9,547 nt of DNA from Actinomycetospora sp. (GCA_025925615.1 JAICLN010000145.1:1-9547), one strand, 5' to 3'; positions 1 through 6,876 are shown, counted from the first letter of the stretch. Notes: generated from the letters alone by a model not told the origin. Made by a program: numbers and translations.

Positions 1-561
1 CCGGGCCCGCGGCACCGACGCGTCGAGGTCCGGCACGAACACCTCGACGGTGATCTCCGCGGCCGCGGCCGTCTCGCTGGGTGCCGGGGCTCCGGGTCGC
101 AGCGTGGCGAACCGGACGGGCGCGTCGAGCACGGCGTCCTCGAGGAGGATGCCGCCGGACCGCTCCCGGGTGACCTCCCACTCCCCCGCCCCCGGCCGGA
201 CCGCGGTGCACGCCGTGGCCAGCGGCACCCCGACCGCGGCGGCGGCCCACGCCATCGCCTCGGTGGCCCCGGCGGCATCCGTCGCGAGCACCGCCGGCGG
301 GCGGAGCGCGGCCACGAGCCCGCCCAGGGCCTCGCCCACGCACGCGGGCTCCGCGTCGGCGAGCAGCTCGTGCTGGAGCAGGTGCAGCCGCGGGACGCCC
401 CGCTTGGCGAGGTCGTCCGGGAGCTCGCCCGCCTCGCCGACGGCCACGGCCGCGACCTCGACGTCCAGCTCCTCGGCCAGGCCGCGGGCGGTGGCGAGCA
501 CGTCCGCCGACTCGGCGGTGAGCGCTCCCCCGACGTCGCGTTCGACCATCACGAGCACCAT
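1..561 (-). CDS. etfA: Electron transfer flavoprotein alpha subunit, N-terminal part (runs off left edge)
   Basis: This is the N-terminal 187 codons of an ETF alpha subunit; the gene continues beyond base 1. ETF alpha pairs with ETF beta, carries FAD and AMP between the subunits, and passes electrons from flavin dehydrogenases to ETF-ubiquinone oxidoreductase. The translation opens MVLVMVERDVGG, the usual ETF-alpha start, and continues with alternating hydrophobic strands and helices of the nucleotide-binding-like domain I, including LATDAAGATEAMAWAAAAVG at about residues 95-114. The C-terminal FAD-binding domain, which holds the family signature, is outside the window. The ATG overlaps the TGA of the beta subunit by one base (TGATG, 559-563), so the two are probably translationally coupled. 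The call rests on this N-terminus and on adjacency to an unmistakable ETF beta. I see no frameshift in the visible part. Confidence 0.85.
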   Translation of the reverse strand, partial: MVLVMVERDVGGALTAESADVLATARGLAEELDVEVAAVAVGEAGELPDDLAKRGVPRLHLLQHELLADAEPACVGEALGGLVAALRPPAVLATDAAGATEAMAWAAAAVGVPLATACTAVRPGAGEWEVTRERSGGILLEDAVLDAPVRFATLRPGAPAPSETAAAAEITVEVFVPDLDASVPRAR

Positions 562-1325
562 CAGCGCACCATCCCCATCTCGGCGAGGACGTCCACGACG
601 GCGGACGCCGCCTCGGCCCCGCGACCCAGCACGACGGTCTCCGCCCGGGCCTCCGGTCGATGACGCAGGCGCCGGGTCCGCAGACCACCGGCCGCGGGCG
701 CGGCCGGGAGCACCCGGATCGGGGCCTTCTTCGCCCGCAGCCGCCCCTTGATCGTCGGGTAGCGCGGGAGGTTCAGGCCCTCGAGCACGGTGGCGACGGC
801 GGGCAGCGGCGCCTCGTGGACCTCCACGCCGTCGCCGACCTCGCGGCGCAACGACACGTGACCGTCACCCACCTCGATCCCCTTGACCCCGCCGACCAGG
901 GGTCGCCGCAGCGCGCAGGCCACGCGGACCCCGACCTGGGCGTGCCCGGCGTCGGCGGAGGCGGCCCCGAAGAGGACGAGGTCGTACGGCGGCAGGTCGG
1001 GCAGCGCGCCGGTGATCGCGGCGGCGGTGGCCTCAGGGTCCCCCTCGGCGGCGTGGTCGGCCCCGACGTCCACGCGCACCGCGTGGTCGGCGCCCATCGA
1101 CATCGCGTAGCGCAGCTGCTCCTCGGTCTCCGGCGCGCCGACGGTCAGCACCCCCGCGGACCCGCCGGTGCGCTCGGCGATGCGCACCGCCTCCTCGACC
1201 GCGCACTCCTCGTGCGGGCCGATGGTGAAGCCCAGATGGCGGGTGTCGATCGCGGCGCCGTCCGCCGTCAGCAGGATCTCCGCGCCCACCGCGGGCACGC
1301 GCTTGATGCACACCAGGACGTCCAC
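561..1325 (-). CDS. etfB: Electron transfer flavoprotein beta subunit
   Basis: This is a 254-residue ETF beta subunit, the normal length for the family. It forms a cytoplasmic heterodimer with ETF alpha and accepts electrons from flavoprotein dehydrogenases. The N-terminus MDVLVCIKRVP and the AVEEAVRIAE helix (residues 42-51) are typical. So are the loop SADAGHAQVGVRVA (123-136), matching the family's Asp/Gln-Val-Gly region, and the RYPTIKGRLRAKK stretch (188-200). The start is GTG at 1323-1325. A GGGGGTGA motif at 1333-1340 differs by one base from a perfect Shine-Dalgarno sequence and sits 7 bases upstream, overlapping the stop of the preceding gene. Position directly after a dimethylglycine dehydrogenase-like gene suggests that this ETF is dedicated to that enzyme rather than to general fatty-acid oxidation, which is inference. 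The tail after residue 200 is rich in Ala and Arg and looks less conserved. Confidence 0.93.
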   Translation of the reverse strand: MDVLVCIKRVPAVGAEILLTADGAAIDTRHLGFTIGPHEECAVEEAVRIAERTGGSAGVLTVGAPETEEQLRYAMSMGADHAVRVDVGADHAAEGDPEATAAAITGALPDLPPYDLVLFGAASADAGHAQVGVRVACALRRPLVGGVKGIEVGDGHVSLRREVGDGVEVHEAPLPAVATVLEGLNLPRYPTIKGRLRAKKAPIRVLPAAPAAGGLRTRRLRHRPEARAETVVLGRGAEAASAVVDVLAEMGMVR

Positions 1326-1332
1326 GGCCCGG

Positions 1333-3843
1333 TCACCCCCGCATCCGTGCGTCGTCGGGGTCGAACAGTGGGGTGCGCCCGACGCGGGCGACCGTGACCG
1401 GGTACCGCTCCCCCAGGTACTCGACGACCAGCCCGGCGCCCTCGACGGCGTGCCAGGGAGGCAGGTACGCCAGGAGCAGGTGGGTGCCGAGCGAGGGGGC
1501 GGCGCCGGCGCTGGTCACGTACGACGGCCGGCCCCGGCGGTCGAGGATGCGCGCTCCGTCGGCCGTGAGCAGCGGCTCGCCGCCCTGCGGGTAGCGGCGC
1601 ATCCCGCTCGCGTCGCGGGCCCCGTCGAGCCGGATCGTGCACAGCGTCGCCTCGGGCTCGCCCTCGCGTGCCTTGGTGTAGGCGGCCTTGCCGACGAAGT
1701 CCTGGGCCTTGAGCCCGGGCAGGGCGAGCCCGGCCTCGACGGGCCCGTGCTCGGCGTCGAGCTCGTGGCCCATGAGCCGGTAGCCCTTCTCGATGCGGGC
1801 CGTGGTGCCGTAGACCCCGATGCCGGCGGGGACGAGGCCGTGCGGCGCGCCGGCCTCGGCGAGCGTGTCCCAGAGCCGCAGGCCCGACTCGGTCGGGGCG
1901 TGGAGCTCCCAGCCGAGCTCGCCGACGTAGGACAGCCGCAGCGCGAGGACCGGCGTCGAGCCGATCACCAGGGTCCGCGCGGTCCCGAACCGGAAGGCGG
2001 CGTCGGAGACGTCGTCGTCGGTGACCGCGGCGAGGACGTCCCGCGCCCGCGGACCCCACAGCCCGAGCGTGCACACCGCCGAGGTCAGGTCGGCGAGCGC
2101 GACCGAGCCGTCGCCGGGCAGGTGGCGTCGGAACCACGCCAGGTCGCGGGCCCCGTCGGCGCCACCCGTGACGACCCGGAAGTGCGACTCGCCGAGGCGC
2201 ACGACGGTCAGGTCGCTGCGGAACCCTCCGTCGGGACCCAGGACGGGCGTGTAGATCACCCGGCCGACGGGCCTGTCCATCTGCGCGACCGTCAGGTGCT
2301 GGACGTACGCGAGCGCGCCGGGGCCGCTCACGTCGAACTGGGTGAACGCACTGAGGTCGATCATGGCGACGCCGCGGCGCATCGCCAGGTGCTCGGCGTT
2401 GATGATCGGTGACCACCAGCGCGCGTCCCACTCGTGCGGGCGGTCCTCGACGCCGAGCTCGGCGACGAGCGGCGCGTTGGCGCCGTACCACTGCGGGCGT
2501 TCCCAGCCGGCCACCTCGAAGAACTCGGCCCCGAGGGCCCGCTCGCGCTCGTAGAAGGGCGATCGGCGGGCGCCGCGGTCCGAGGTCCACTGCTCGCGGG
2601 GGTGGGTGATCCCGTAGGTCTTGTTGAAGCCCTCGGCGGCACGGGCCCGCACGTGGGCCCGGGTGCGCTCGTGCGGGGCGAAGCGGGCGATGTCCGCGGC
2701 GTGCGGGTCGATCTCGGGGGCGCCCGCGGTCATCCACTCGGCGACGAGCCGGCCGACCCCGGGGCCCTCCTTGATCCACACCGCAGCCGCCGACCAGAGG
2801 CCTCGGACCTCCGGGGTCTCCCCGAGCAGGGGGTGCCCGTCGGGAGTGAGCGAGAGCAGCCCGTTGATGGCGTGCCGGATGCCCGCGTCGGGTCGGTCGA
2901 GGATGCTGCCGAACAGCTCCAGCGCCGCCTCCATCTGCGGGTCGAAGTCGTCCGGGGTGAACGGCAGCTGGGTGGGCGAGAGCGCCGCGGTGGCCGCCGA
3001 CGGGATCTCGTCGGGGTCGCAGAGGATCGGCCGGTGGGCGTAGGAGCCGATCTCCAGGTCGGCGCCGCTCTGCCGCTCGTACATGAGCGGGTCCATGTCG
3101 CGGATGATCGGGTAGGCGATCTCCCGCCCGGTGGCCGCGAGCTCGGCGATGGGCCCGACGTCGATCATCTGGTGCACGGCGGGGGTCAGCGGGATCGTCG
3201 CGCCGGCGAGGCGCGCGATGCGCGGGCTCCACACGCCGCACGCCACGACGACGAACTCGGTCTCGACGTCGCCCCGGTCCGTGCGGACCCGCCGGACACG
3301 GCCGTCCTCGGTCTCGACGGCGAGCACCTCGGTGAGCGCCGCGACGGTGAGCGCGCCGGCCTCGGTGGCCCGGTGCCGCATCAGCTCGCCGGCCCGCAGC
3401 GGGTCGACCACCGCCACCGACGGGGTCCGGAAACCGGCGAGCACGACGTCGGGGTCGAGGAAGGGGACGTCGCGCGCCACCTCGGCCGGGGTCACGAGCT
3501 CGGCGTCGATGCCCCAGGCCCGCGCCGACGACATCCGCCGGTGCAGCTCCTGCACCCGCTCCGGGGTCCGGGCCACCTCGATGCCGCCGCAGGTGGTCAG
3601 CGTGCCCAGCTCGGAGTACTGGCGCATCGAGTCGCCGGTGAGCAGGGTGATCTCGCGGGAGTGGTCCACCGGGAACACGAAGTTCGAGGCGTGGCCGGTG
3701 GACCCACCGGGGTCGGGCAGCGGCCCCTTGTCGAGCAGCAGGATGTCGCGCCAGCCCAGCCGCGTGAGGTGGTGGACGACCGAGTTGCCGACGATGCCGG
3801 CCCCGATCACGACGACCTGGGCCCGGTCCGGGAACGGGGTCAC
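1333..3843 (-). CDS. Dimethylglycine oxidase/dehydrogenase-like flavoprotein with fused folate-binding (GcvT) domain
   Basis: This 836-residue protein has the length and two-part architecture of Arthrobacter dimethylglycine oxidase and mitochondrial DMGDH. An N-terminal FAD-dependent amine oxidase (about 1-385) is followed by a GcvT-like tetrahydrofolate domain (about 420-836). Such enzymes oxidise an N-methyl group and channel the imine or formaldehyde to THF as 5,10-methylene-THF. The dinucleotide-binding motif GAGIVG is at 14-19. GGSTGHA (46-52) contains His51, the position that carries covalent histidyl-FAD in the family. His224 and Tyr255 align with the DMGO substrate-site His and Tyr. 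Asp544 in GGFRSD matches the catalytic Asp of the folate domain, and SYVGELGWE (638-646) is conserved. The GTG start is set by GAGGAGAAG (3846-3854) two bases upstream; a longer open frame to 4299 overlaps the preceding gene and is rejected. Adjacent ETF genes suggest a dehydrogenase rather than an oxygen-using oxidase. Sarcosine or another N-methyl compound remains possible as substrate. Confidence 0.9.
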   Translation of the reverse strand: MTPFPDRAQVVVIGAGIVGNSVVHHLTRLGWRDILLLDKGPLPDPGGSTGHASNFVFPVDHSREITLLTGDSMRQYSELGTLTTCGGIEVARTPERVQELHRRMSSARAWGIDAELVTPAEVARDVPFLDPDVVLAGFRTPSVAVVDPLRAGELMRHRATEAGALTVAALTEVLAVETEDGRVRRVRTDRGDVETEFVVVACGVWSPRIARLAGATIPLTPAVHQMIDVGPIAELAATGREIAYPIIRDMDPLMYERQSGADLEIGSYAHRPILCDPDEIPSAATAALSPTQLPFTPDDFDPQMEAALELFGSILDRPDAGIRHAINGLLSLTPDGHPLLGETPEVRGLWSAAAVWIKEGPGVGRLVAEWMTAGAPEIDPHAADIARFAPHERTRAHVRARAAEGFNKTYGITHPREQWTSDRGARRSPFYERERALGAEFFEVAGWERPQWYGANAPLVAELGVEDRPHEWDARWWSPIINAEHLAMRRGVAMIDLSAFTQFDVSGPGALAYVQHLTVAQMDRPVGRVIYTPVLGPDGGFRSDLTVVRLGESHFRVVTGGADGARDLAWFRRHLPGDGSVALADLTSAVCTLGLWGPRARDVLAAVTDDDVSDAAFRFGTARTLVIGSTPVLALRLSYVGELGWELHAPTESGLRLWDTLAEAGAPHGLVPAGIGVYGTTARIEKGYRLMGHELDAEHGPVEAGLALPGLKAQDFVGKAAYTKAREGEPEATLCTIRLDGARDASGMRRYPQGGEPLLTADGARILDRRGRPSYVTSAGAAPSLGTHLLLAYLPPWHAVEGAGLVVEYLGERYPVTVARVGRTPLFDPDDARMRG

Positions 3844-3845
3844 GG

Positions 3846-3854
3846 CTTCTCCTC
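3846..3854 (-). promoter_or_regulatory. Strong ribosome binding site of the dimethylglycine dehydrogenase-like gene
   Basis: On the minus strand this reads GAGGAGAAG, ending two bases before the GTG start at 3843, with the GGAG core about 6 bases away. It lies in the 20-base gap after the reductase stop codon. It decides the start against the long upstream extension of the same open frame. Confidence 0.75.
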
Positions 3855-3863
3855 GGGGTGGGG

Positions 3864-4769
3864 TCACGCGGCCGCGTGGCGGGCCTGGGTCAGCCACCGC
3901 ACGGTCGGCTCGATCTGGTTGAACGTGTAGACGTGCACCTGCCCGAGGGCGCAGTCCCCGGCGGCGACGTGCGCCGCGAGCCCGGCGACCAGGTCGTCGG
4001 GGCGGTGCCGCCCGGACACGGAGCGGACGGGAGCTGGACCGGCGAGACTGCGCCGTACCAGCGCCCCGGCCGTCGAGCGGTGGGAACGGGCGAACCGCAC
4101 GGCGTCGGCGACGCCGATGCGGACGCTGATGCGCAGCAGCCGCGCGGCGTCCACGACGCCGGGGATGCCGGCGACGACCGGGAGGTCGATCCCCCGCCGG
4201 CGGGCCTCGCCGACGAAGGCGCAGACGAGGTCGGCGTCGAAGCACATCTGGGTGACGGTGTAGTCGACGTGCGCCGCCTTGGCCCGCAGGTCGGCCCACA
4301 GCACCTCGGTCGCGATGCGGTGGTGGCCGTCGGGATAGCTCGGCACACCCAGGCGGAGCGGGCGCCCGAGGTCCTCGATCGCCCGCAGCAGGGCGAGTCC
4401 GTCGGGGAACGCACCCGCGGGTTCCCGGGCGTCGCCGCCCACGACGAACACGTCGTGCACCCCGGCCGCGGCGAGCCGGCCGAGGTGGTCGGCCAGCTCG
4501 ACCCGGTCACGCAGGCTGCGTGCCGCGAGGTGCGGCACCGGGGCGAACCCGTGGGCCGCGAGCCCCTCGGCCAGCGCCACGGTGGCCGCCGCGCCCCGGC
4601 TCGGCGAGGCGGTCACGGCCACCGTGGCCCCGGCGGGAAGCCCGGCCGGGCCCACGGCGGCCTCGAGTACGCCCGCCGTGGGCGCCACCTCCCAGCGGGG
4701 GTCGGCGAGCAGCGCGGACACGGCGTCCGTCGTGCCCGGGATCCCGACTCCGTCCGTGCCGTGCTCCAT
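3864..4769 (-). CDS. Methylenetetrahydrofolate reductase (MetF) family protein
   Basis: This 301-residue protein is of the MTHFR TIM-barrel family, which interconverts 5,10-methylene-THF and 5-methyl-THF with FAD. Length matches bacterial MetF, with no C-terminal regulatory domain. Family landmarks occur in order but are diverged: WEVAP (26-30), where Glu27 aligns with the catalytic Glu; PHLAARS (79-85); VVGGD (109-113), with Asp113 at the flavin/folate Asp; SYPDGHH (144-150); TQMCFD (173-178), with the conserved Gln174; and HVYTFNQIE (279-287). It starts at ATG 12 bases after the DmdA-like gene, with only a weak ribosome site, and stops 20 bases before the DMGDH-like gene. In this setting it probably runs in the oxidative direction, recycling 5-methyl-THF made by the upstream methyltransferase, as MetF homologues next to demethylase genes are thought to do. 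That direction is inference. The divergence suggests it is not the housekeeping methionine-pathway enzyme. Confidence 0.87.
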   Translation of the reverse strand: MEHGTDGVGIPGTTDAVSALLADPRWEVAPTAGVLEAAVGPAGLPAGATVAVTASPSRGAAATVALAEGLAAHGFAPVPHLAARSLRDRVELADHLGRLAAAGVHDVFVVGGDAREPAGAFPDGLALLRAIEDLGRPLRLGVPSYPDGHHRIATEVLWADLRAKAAHVDYTVTQMCFDADLVCAFVGEARRRGIDLPVVAGIPGVVDAARLLRISVRIGVADAVRFARSHRSTAGALVRRSLAGPAPVRSVSGRHRPDDLVAGLAAHVAAGDCALGQVHVYTFNQIEPTVRWLTQARHAAA

Positions 4770-4781
4770 GGCGTGCCCGGC

Positions 4782-6011
4782 TCAGCCCTTGGGGGTCTGC
4801 TTGCGCGGGTCGACGAACGGCTTCTCGACGACGACGGCGTCGCGGGTGTCGTCGAGCGTCGTGATCCGCAGCGTCGTCCCCAGCGGTGTGCTGGGGACCG
4901 CGACCATGGCCAGCCCGATGTTGCGCTCGAGCCGCGGGGACCAGCAGGCGCTGGTCACCGACCCGGCCACCTGCCCGGCGTCGTCCCACACCGTGAAGGG
5001 TTCGATCATCGAGCCGTCGTTGAACGACCCGAGCGGTGCGCCGTCGATCTCGAGCCCGACCATCGACCGGGTGAGCCCGCGCTGCTTCGCGCGGATCAGG
5101 GCGTCCTTCCCGACGAAGTCGGCCTCCTGGTCGAGGTCGACCATCCACGTGTAGTCGTAGCCGACCTCGAGCGGGTTCGTGTCCAGGGTGATGTCGCAGC
5201 CGTAGGCGAGCATGCCGCCCTCGATGCGCCGGATGTGGCACGGCCCGATCGGGCGCATGCCGTGGGGGCGGCCCGCCTCCCAGACCCGGTCCCACAGCCG
5301 CCCGGCGTCGCGGGTCGCGTGGCGCAGGTAGATCTCGTAGCCGATCTCCGCGCTGTAGCCGGTGCGGCTGACCACGACCTCCATGCCGTCGAGCACCGCG
5401 TGCCGCAGGTGGTAGTAGGGCATCTCGGCGACGTCGGCGCCGAAGAGGTCGGTGACGACGGCCTTGGCCTTCGGCCCCTGGACCTGCACCGGCGCGACGT
5501 CGATCTCCCGCACCTGCACGTCCCAGCCGCCGGCGTGCGCGAGGCCCGAGGCCCAGAGCCCCACGTCCGAGTCGGCGAGGGAGAGCCAGAACCGGTCCTC
5601 CTCGACGCGCAGCAGGACCGGGTCGTTGATGATCCCGCCGTCCGGCGCGGTGACGAACACGTACTTGCACTGGCCCACGGCGCACTTCGTCAGGTCGCGG
5701 GGCACGAGCAGGTTCGTGAACGCGAAGGCGTCCGGCCCGGTGATCTCGATCTGACGTTCCACGCCGACGTCCCACAGGGTCACGTCCTCGAGCAGCGCCC
5801 AGTACTCCGCGACCGGATCGCCGTAGTGGCGCGGGTGGTACGTGTGGTTGTAGACGCTGTACATCGCGACGCCGTGCGCCCGGGACTTCCAGAAGTACGG
5901 CGACTTCCGCAACCGCGGGTAGATCAGCACTGCAGGGCTCGTCACCACTGCCGACGGCGGCGGTTCCGGCGCGATGTCGACCGCGGCCCGCGGGGGCAGG
6001 ACGTCCGTCAT
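4782..6011 (-). CDS. DmdA-like / GcvT-family THF-dependent demethylase (methyltransferase)
   Basis: This is a 409-residue member of the aminomethyltransferase (GcvT) fold family, closest by eye to DMSP demethylase DmdA. Shared landmarks include RLRKSPYF (33-40), YSVYNH (51-56), LWDVGVERQIEI (79-90), GGIINDPVLL (125-134), with Asp130 at the conserved folate-domain Asp, and WLSLADSD (142-149). A C-terminal barrel-like part follows from about 310. DmdA moves a methyl group from DMSP to THF, giving 5-methyl-THF and methylmercaptopropionate. Here residues 217-225 read TGYSAEIGY, more like GcvT than the Trp-containing segment I recall in Pelagibacter DmdA, and no dmdB, dmdC or dmdD is visible, so the substrate may differ. 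The N-terminal 25 residues are Pro/Ala-rich and probably disordered. The ATG start is supported by GGAG at 6017-6020, 5 bases upstream. It is the first gene of the operon, behind the promoter at 6105-6134. Confidence 0.85.
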   Translation of the reverse strand: MTDVLPPRAAVDIAPEPPPSAVVTSPAVLIYPRLRKSPYFWKSRAHGVAMYSVYNHTYHPRHYGDPVAEYWALLEDVTLWDVGVERQIEITGPDAFAFTNLLVPRDLTKCAVGQCKYVFVTAPDGGIINDPVLLRVEEDRFWLSLADSDVGLWASGLAHAGGWDVQVREIDVAPVQVQGPKAKAVVTDLFGADVAEMPYYHLRHAVLDGMEVVVSRTGYSAEIGYEIYLRHATRDAGRLWDRVWEAGRPHGMRPIGPCHIRRIEGGMLAYGCDITLDTNPLEVGYDYTWMVDLDQEADFVGKDALIRAKQRGLTRSMVGLEIDGAPLGSFNDGSMIEPFTVWDDAGQVAGSVTSACWSPRLERNIGLAMVAVPSTPLGTTLRITTLDDTRDAVVVEKPFVDPRKQTPKG

Positions 6012-6016
6012 CGGCA

Positions 6017-6028
6017 CTCCACTTCCTC
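6017..6028 (-). promoter_or_regulatory. Ribosome binding site of the DmdA-like gene
   Basis: The minus strand reads GAGGAAG, one base, then GGAG, which ends 5 bases before the ATG at 6011. This supports that start over the in-frame upstream start at 6083, which would place the leader hairpin and operator repeats inside the coding region. Confidence 0.65.
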
Positions 6029-6031
6029 GTG

Positions 6032-6061
6032 CGTCCGGGCAGCACCGTTCGGCCCCGGACG
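6032..6061 (-). promoter_or_regulatory. Leader hairpin in the 5' UTR of the demethylase operon
   Basis: CGTCCGGG (6054-6061 on the minus strand) and CCCGGACG (6032-6039) form a perfect 8-bp stem with a 14-base loop. It lies between the predicted transcription start and the ribosome binding site. No U-tract follows, so it is not a standard terminator. It may stabilise the leader, or be chance in such GC-rich DNA. Confidence 0.4.
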
Positions 6062-6067
6062 GTCGTG

Positions 6068-6103
6068 GTTGCGTCTGGCGCAACCGGTTCTGTCAGGCGC
6101 AAC
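6068..6103 (-). promoter_or_regulatory. Operator-like tandem repeats at the operon's transcription start
   Basis: On the minus strand, GTTGCGCC occurs twice, at 6096-6103 and 6077-6084, exactly 19 bases apart. The match extends imperfectly to 15 of 18 bases (GTTGCGCCWGACRSAACC). The second copy is also a perfect inverted repeat, GTTGCG-N5-CGCAAC, at 6068-6084; the first is a degenerate version. The predicted start of transcription, about 6098, falls inside the first copy. This is where a repressor would block transcription. The regulator family cannot be named from the site alone, and no regulator gene is in the window. Confidence 0.6.
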
Positions 6104-6104
6104 G

Positions 6105-6134
6105 AGTCTGCGTCTGTGGCCGAGATCACGTCAA
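6105..6134 (-). promoter_or_regulatory. Putative sigma-70-type promoter of the demethylase operon
   Basis: A -35 element TTGACG (6129-6134) and a -10-like CAGACT (6105-6110) are separated by 18 bases. The -35 fits the actinobacterial housekeeping consensus well. The -10 departs from TANNNT at its first base. Transcription would start near 6098, leaving a leader of about 87 bases. The -35 lies just 13 bases beyond the stop codon of the metallophosphoesterase gene, and no terminator is seen between them, so some read-through from upstream is possible. Confidence 0.5.
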
Positions 6135-6147
6135 GAGCGATCTGCGG

Positions 6148-6876
6148 CTAGCCGGCGAAGGTCCGGACGTGGGTGTGGAGCTCGCCGGTGTCCTCGTCGA
6201 GGTGGTGCAGGGCGAGACCGGGCGGCGCCTGGCGGTCGAGCGTGTCGGGCTCGGGTTCGTACGGCAGCCGGAGCGTCGACGCGACGCCGGGGGCGATGCG
6301 GACCGGGATTCCCTCGACGGCGGTGCTGAGCGCGGTGTGCGCGTGTCCGCACAGCACCACCCGCGGCGCCTCCCGCGCGCGCAGCGGCGCGAGGAGGGGC
6401 TCGGGGTCGAGCAGCCGGATGGGGTCGAGCAGGCGGCTGCCGATCCGCAGCGGCGGATGGTGCAGCGCGACGATCAACGGCCGCCGCTCGGCGGCCGCCT
6501 CCTCGACGAGGACGGCGCTCTCCCGGGCGAGCTCGCCGTGGTCGTGCCCGGGGACGTGGGAGTCGGCGAGGACGACGACGGTCCGGCCGACCTCGACGGT
6601 GCTCGTGATCGGACCGTCGGCCGGCAGGCCCAGCATGGTGCGCATCGCCTCGCGGCGGTCGTGGTTGCCCGGGACCAGGTGCGCGTCGAGTCCGGCGAGC
6701 AGCTCGGCCGCCCGGTCGTACTCCTCGGGAGCGCCGTGGTCGGCGACGTCGCCGGTGACGAGCACCAGGTCCGGACGGGGGGAGAGCGCGCGGACGTGGT
6801 CGACGACGCGTCTCGCCCGCTCGCCGCTGCGCGCCGAGCCGTCGAGGTGCAGGTCGGAGAGGTGCGCGACGAGCAT
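6148..6876 (-). CDS. Calcineurin-like metallophosphoesterase, class III cyclic nucleotide phosphodiesterase type (CpdA/Rv0805-like)
   Basis: This 242-residue binuclear metallophosphoesterase has all family metal-binding blocks: SDLH (7-10; Asp8, His10), GDVAD (42-46; Asp43), GNHD (70-73), ALHH (137-140) and GHAH (177-180). The DxH opening and GDxxD pattern with this length point to the CpdA/Rv0805 group, which hydrolyses 3',5'-cyclic nucleotides, though many members act better on other phosphodiesters. It is soluble, with no signal peptide or membrane segment. I placed the start at ATG 6874-6876, because family members begin directly with the first strand before SDLH. A GGAG lies unusually close (2 bases) upstream. 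A GTG at 6915 would add 13 residues and cover the palindrome there. It follows the PP2C phosphatase gene by 52 bases and may share its transcript, which would couple cyclic-nucleotide or phosphodiester turnover to phosphatase signalling. Substrate is unknown. Confidence 0.85.
   Translation of the reverse strand: MLVAHLSDLHLDGSARSGERARRVVDHVRALSPRPDLVLVTGDVADHGAPEEYDRAAELLAGLDAHLVPGNHDRREAMRTMLGLPADGPITSTVEVGRTVVVLADSHVPGHDHGELARESAVLVEEAAAERRPLIVALHHPPLRIGSRLLDPIRLLDPEPLLAPLRAREAPRVVLCGHAHTALSTAVEGIPVRIAPGVASTLRLPYEPEPDTLDRQAPPGLALHHLDEDTGELHTHVRTFAG

Noticed and set aside
2434..3930. A 498-codon plus-strand open frame opposite the flavoprotein
   Set aside because: It is a shadow of the DMGDH-like gene, with no domain and no fitting ribosome site.
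1333..4299. A longer, 988-codon version of the flavoprotein gene
   Set aside because: The extra N-terminal part is Arg/Pro-rich, overlaps the reductase gene, and is not found in the family. A strong ribosome site directly precedes GTG at 3843, and the family's FAD motif follows at once.
4782..6083. Upstream start adding 24 residues to the DmdA-like protein
   Set aside because: The added residues are encoded by the leader hairpin and operator region. The ATG at 6011 has a well-spaced GGAG.
6012..6147. A glycine or other riboswitch in the operon leader
   Set aside because: The leader of about 87 bases holds one simple stem and repeats that look like protein-binding sites. I see no conserved riboswitch core.
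3858..6329. An 823-codon open frame on the plus strand
   Set aside because: It lies antisense to the clear reductase and DmdA-like genes. Long shadow frames are normal in DNA this GC-rich, and its product is low-complexity Arg/Gly/Pro-rich sequence with no family features.
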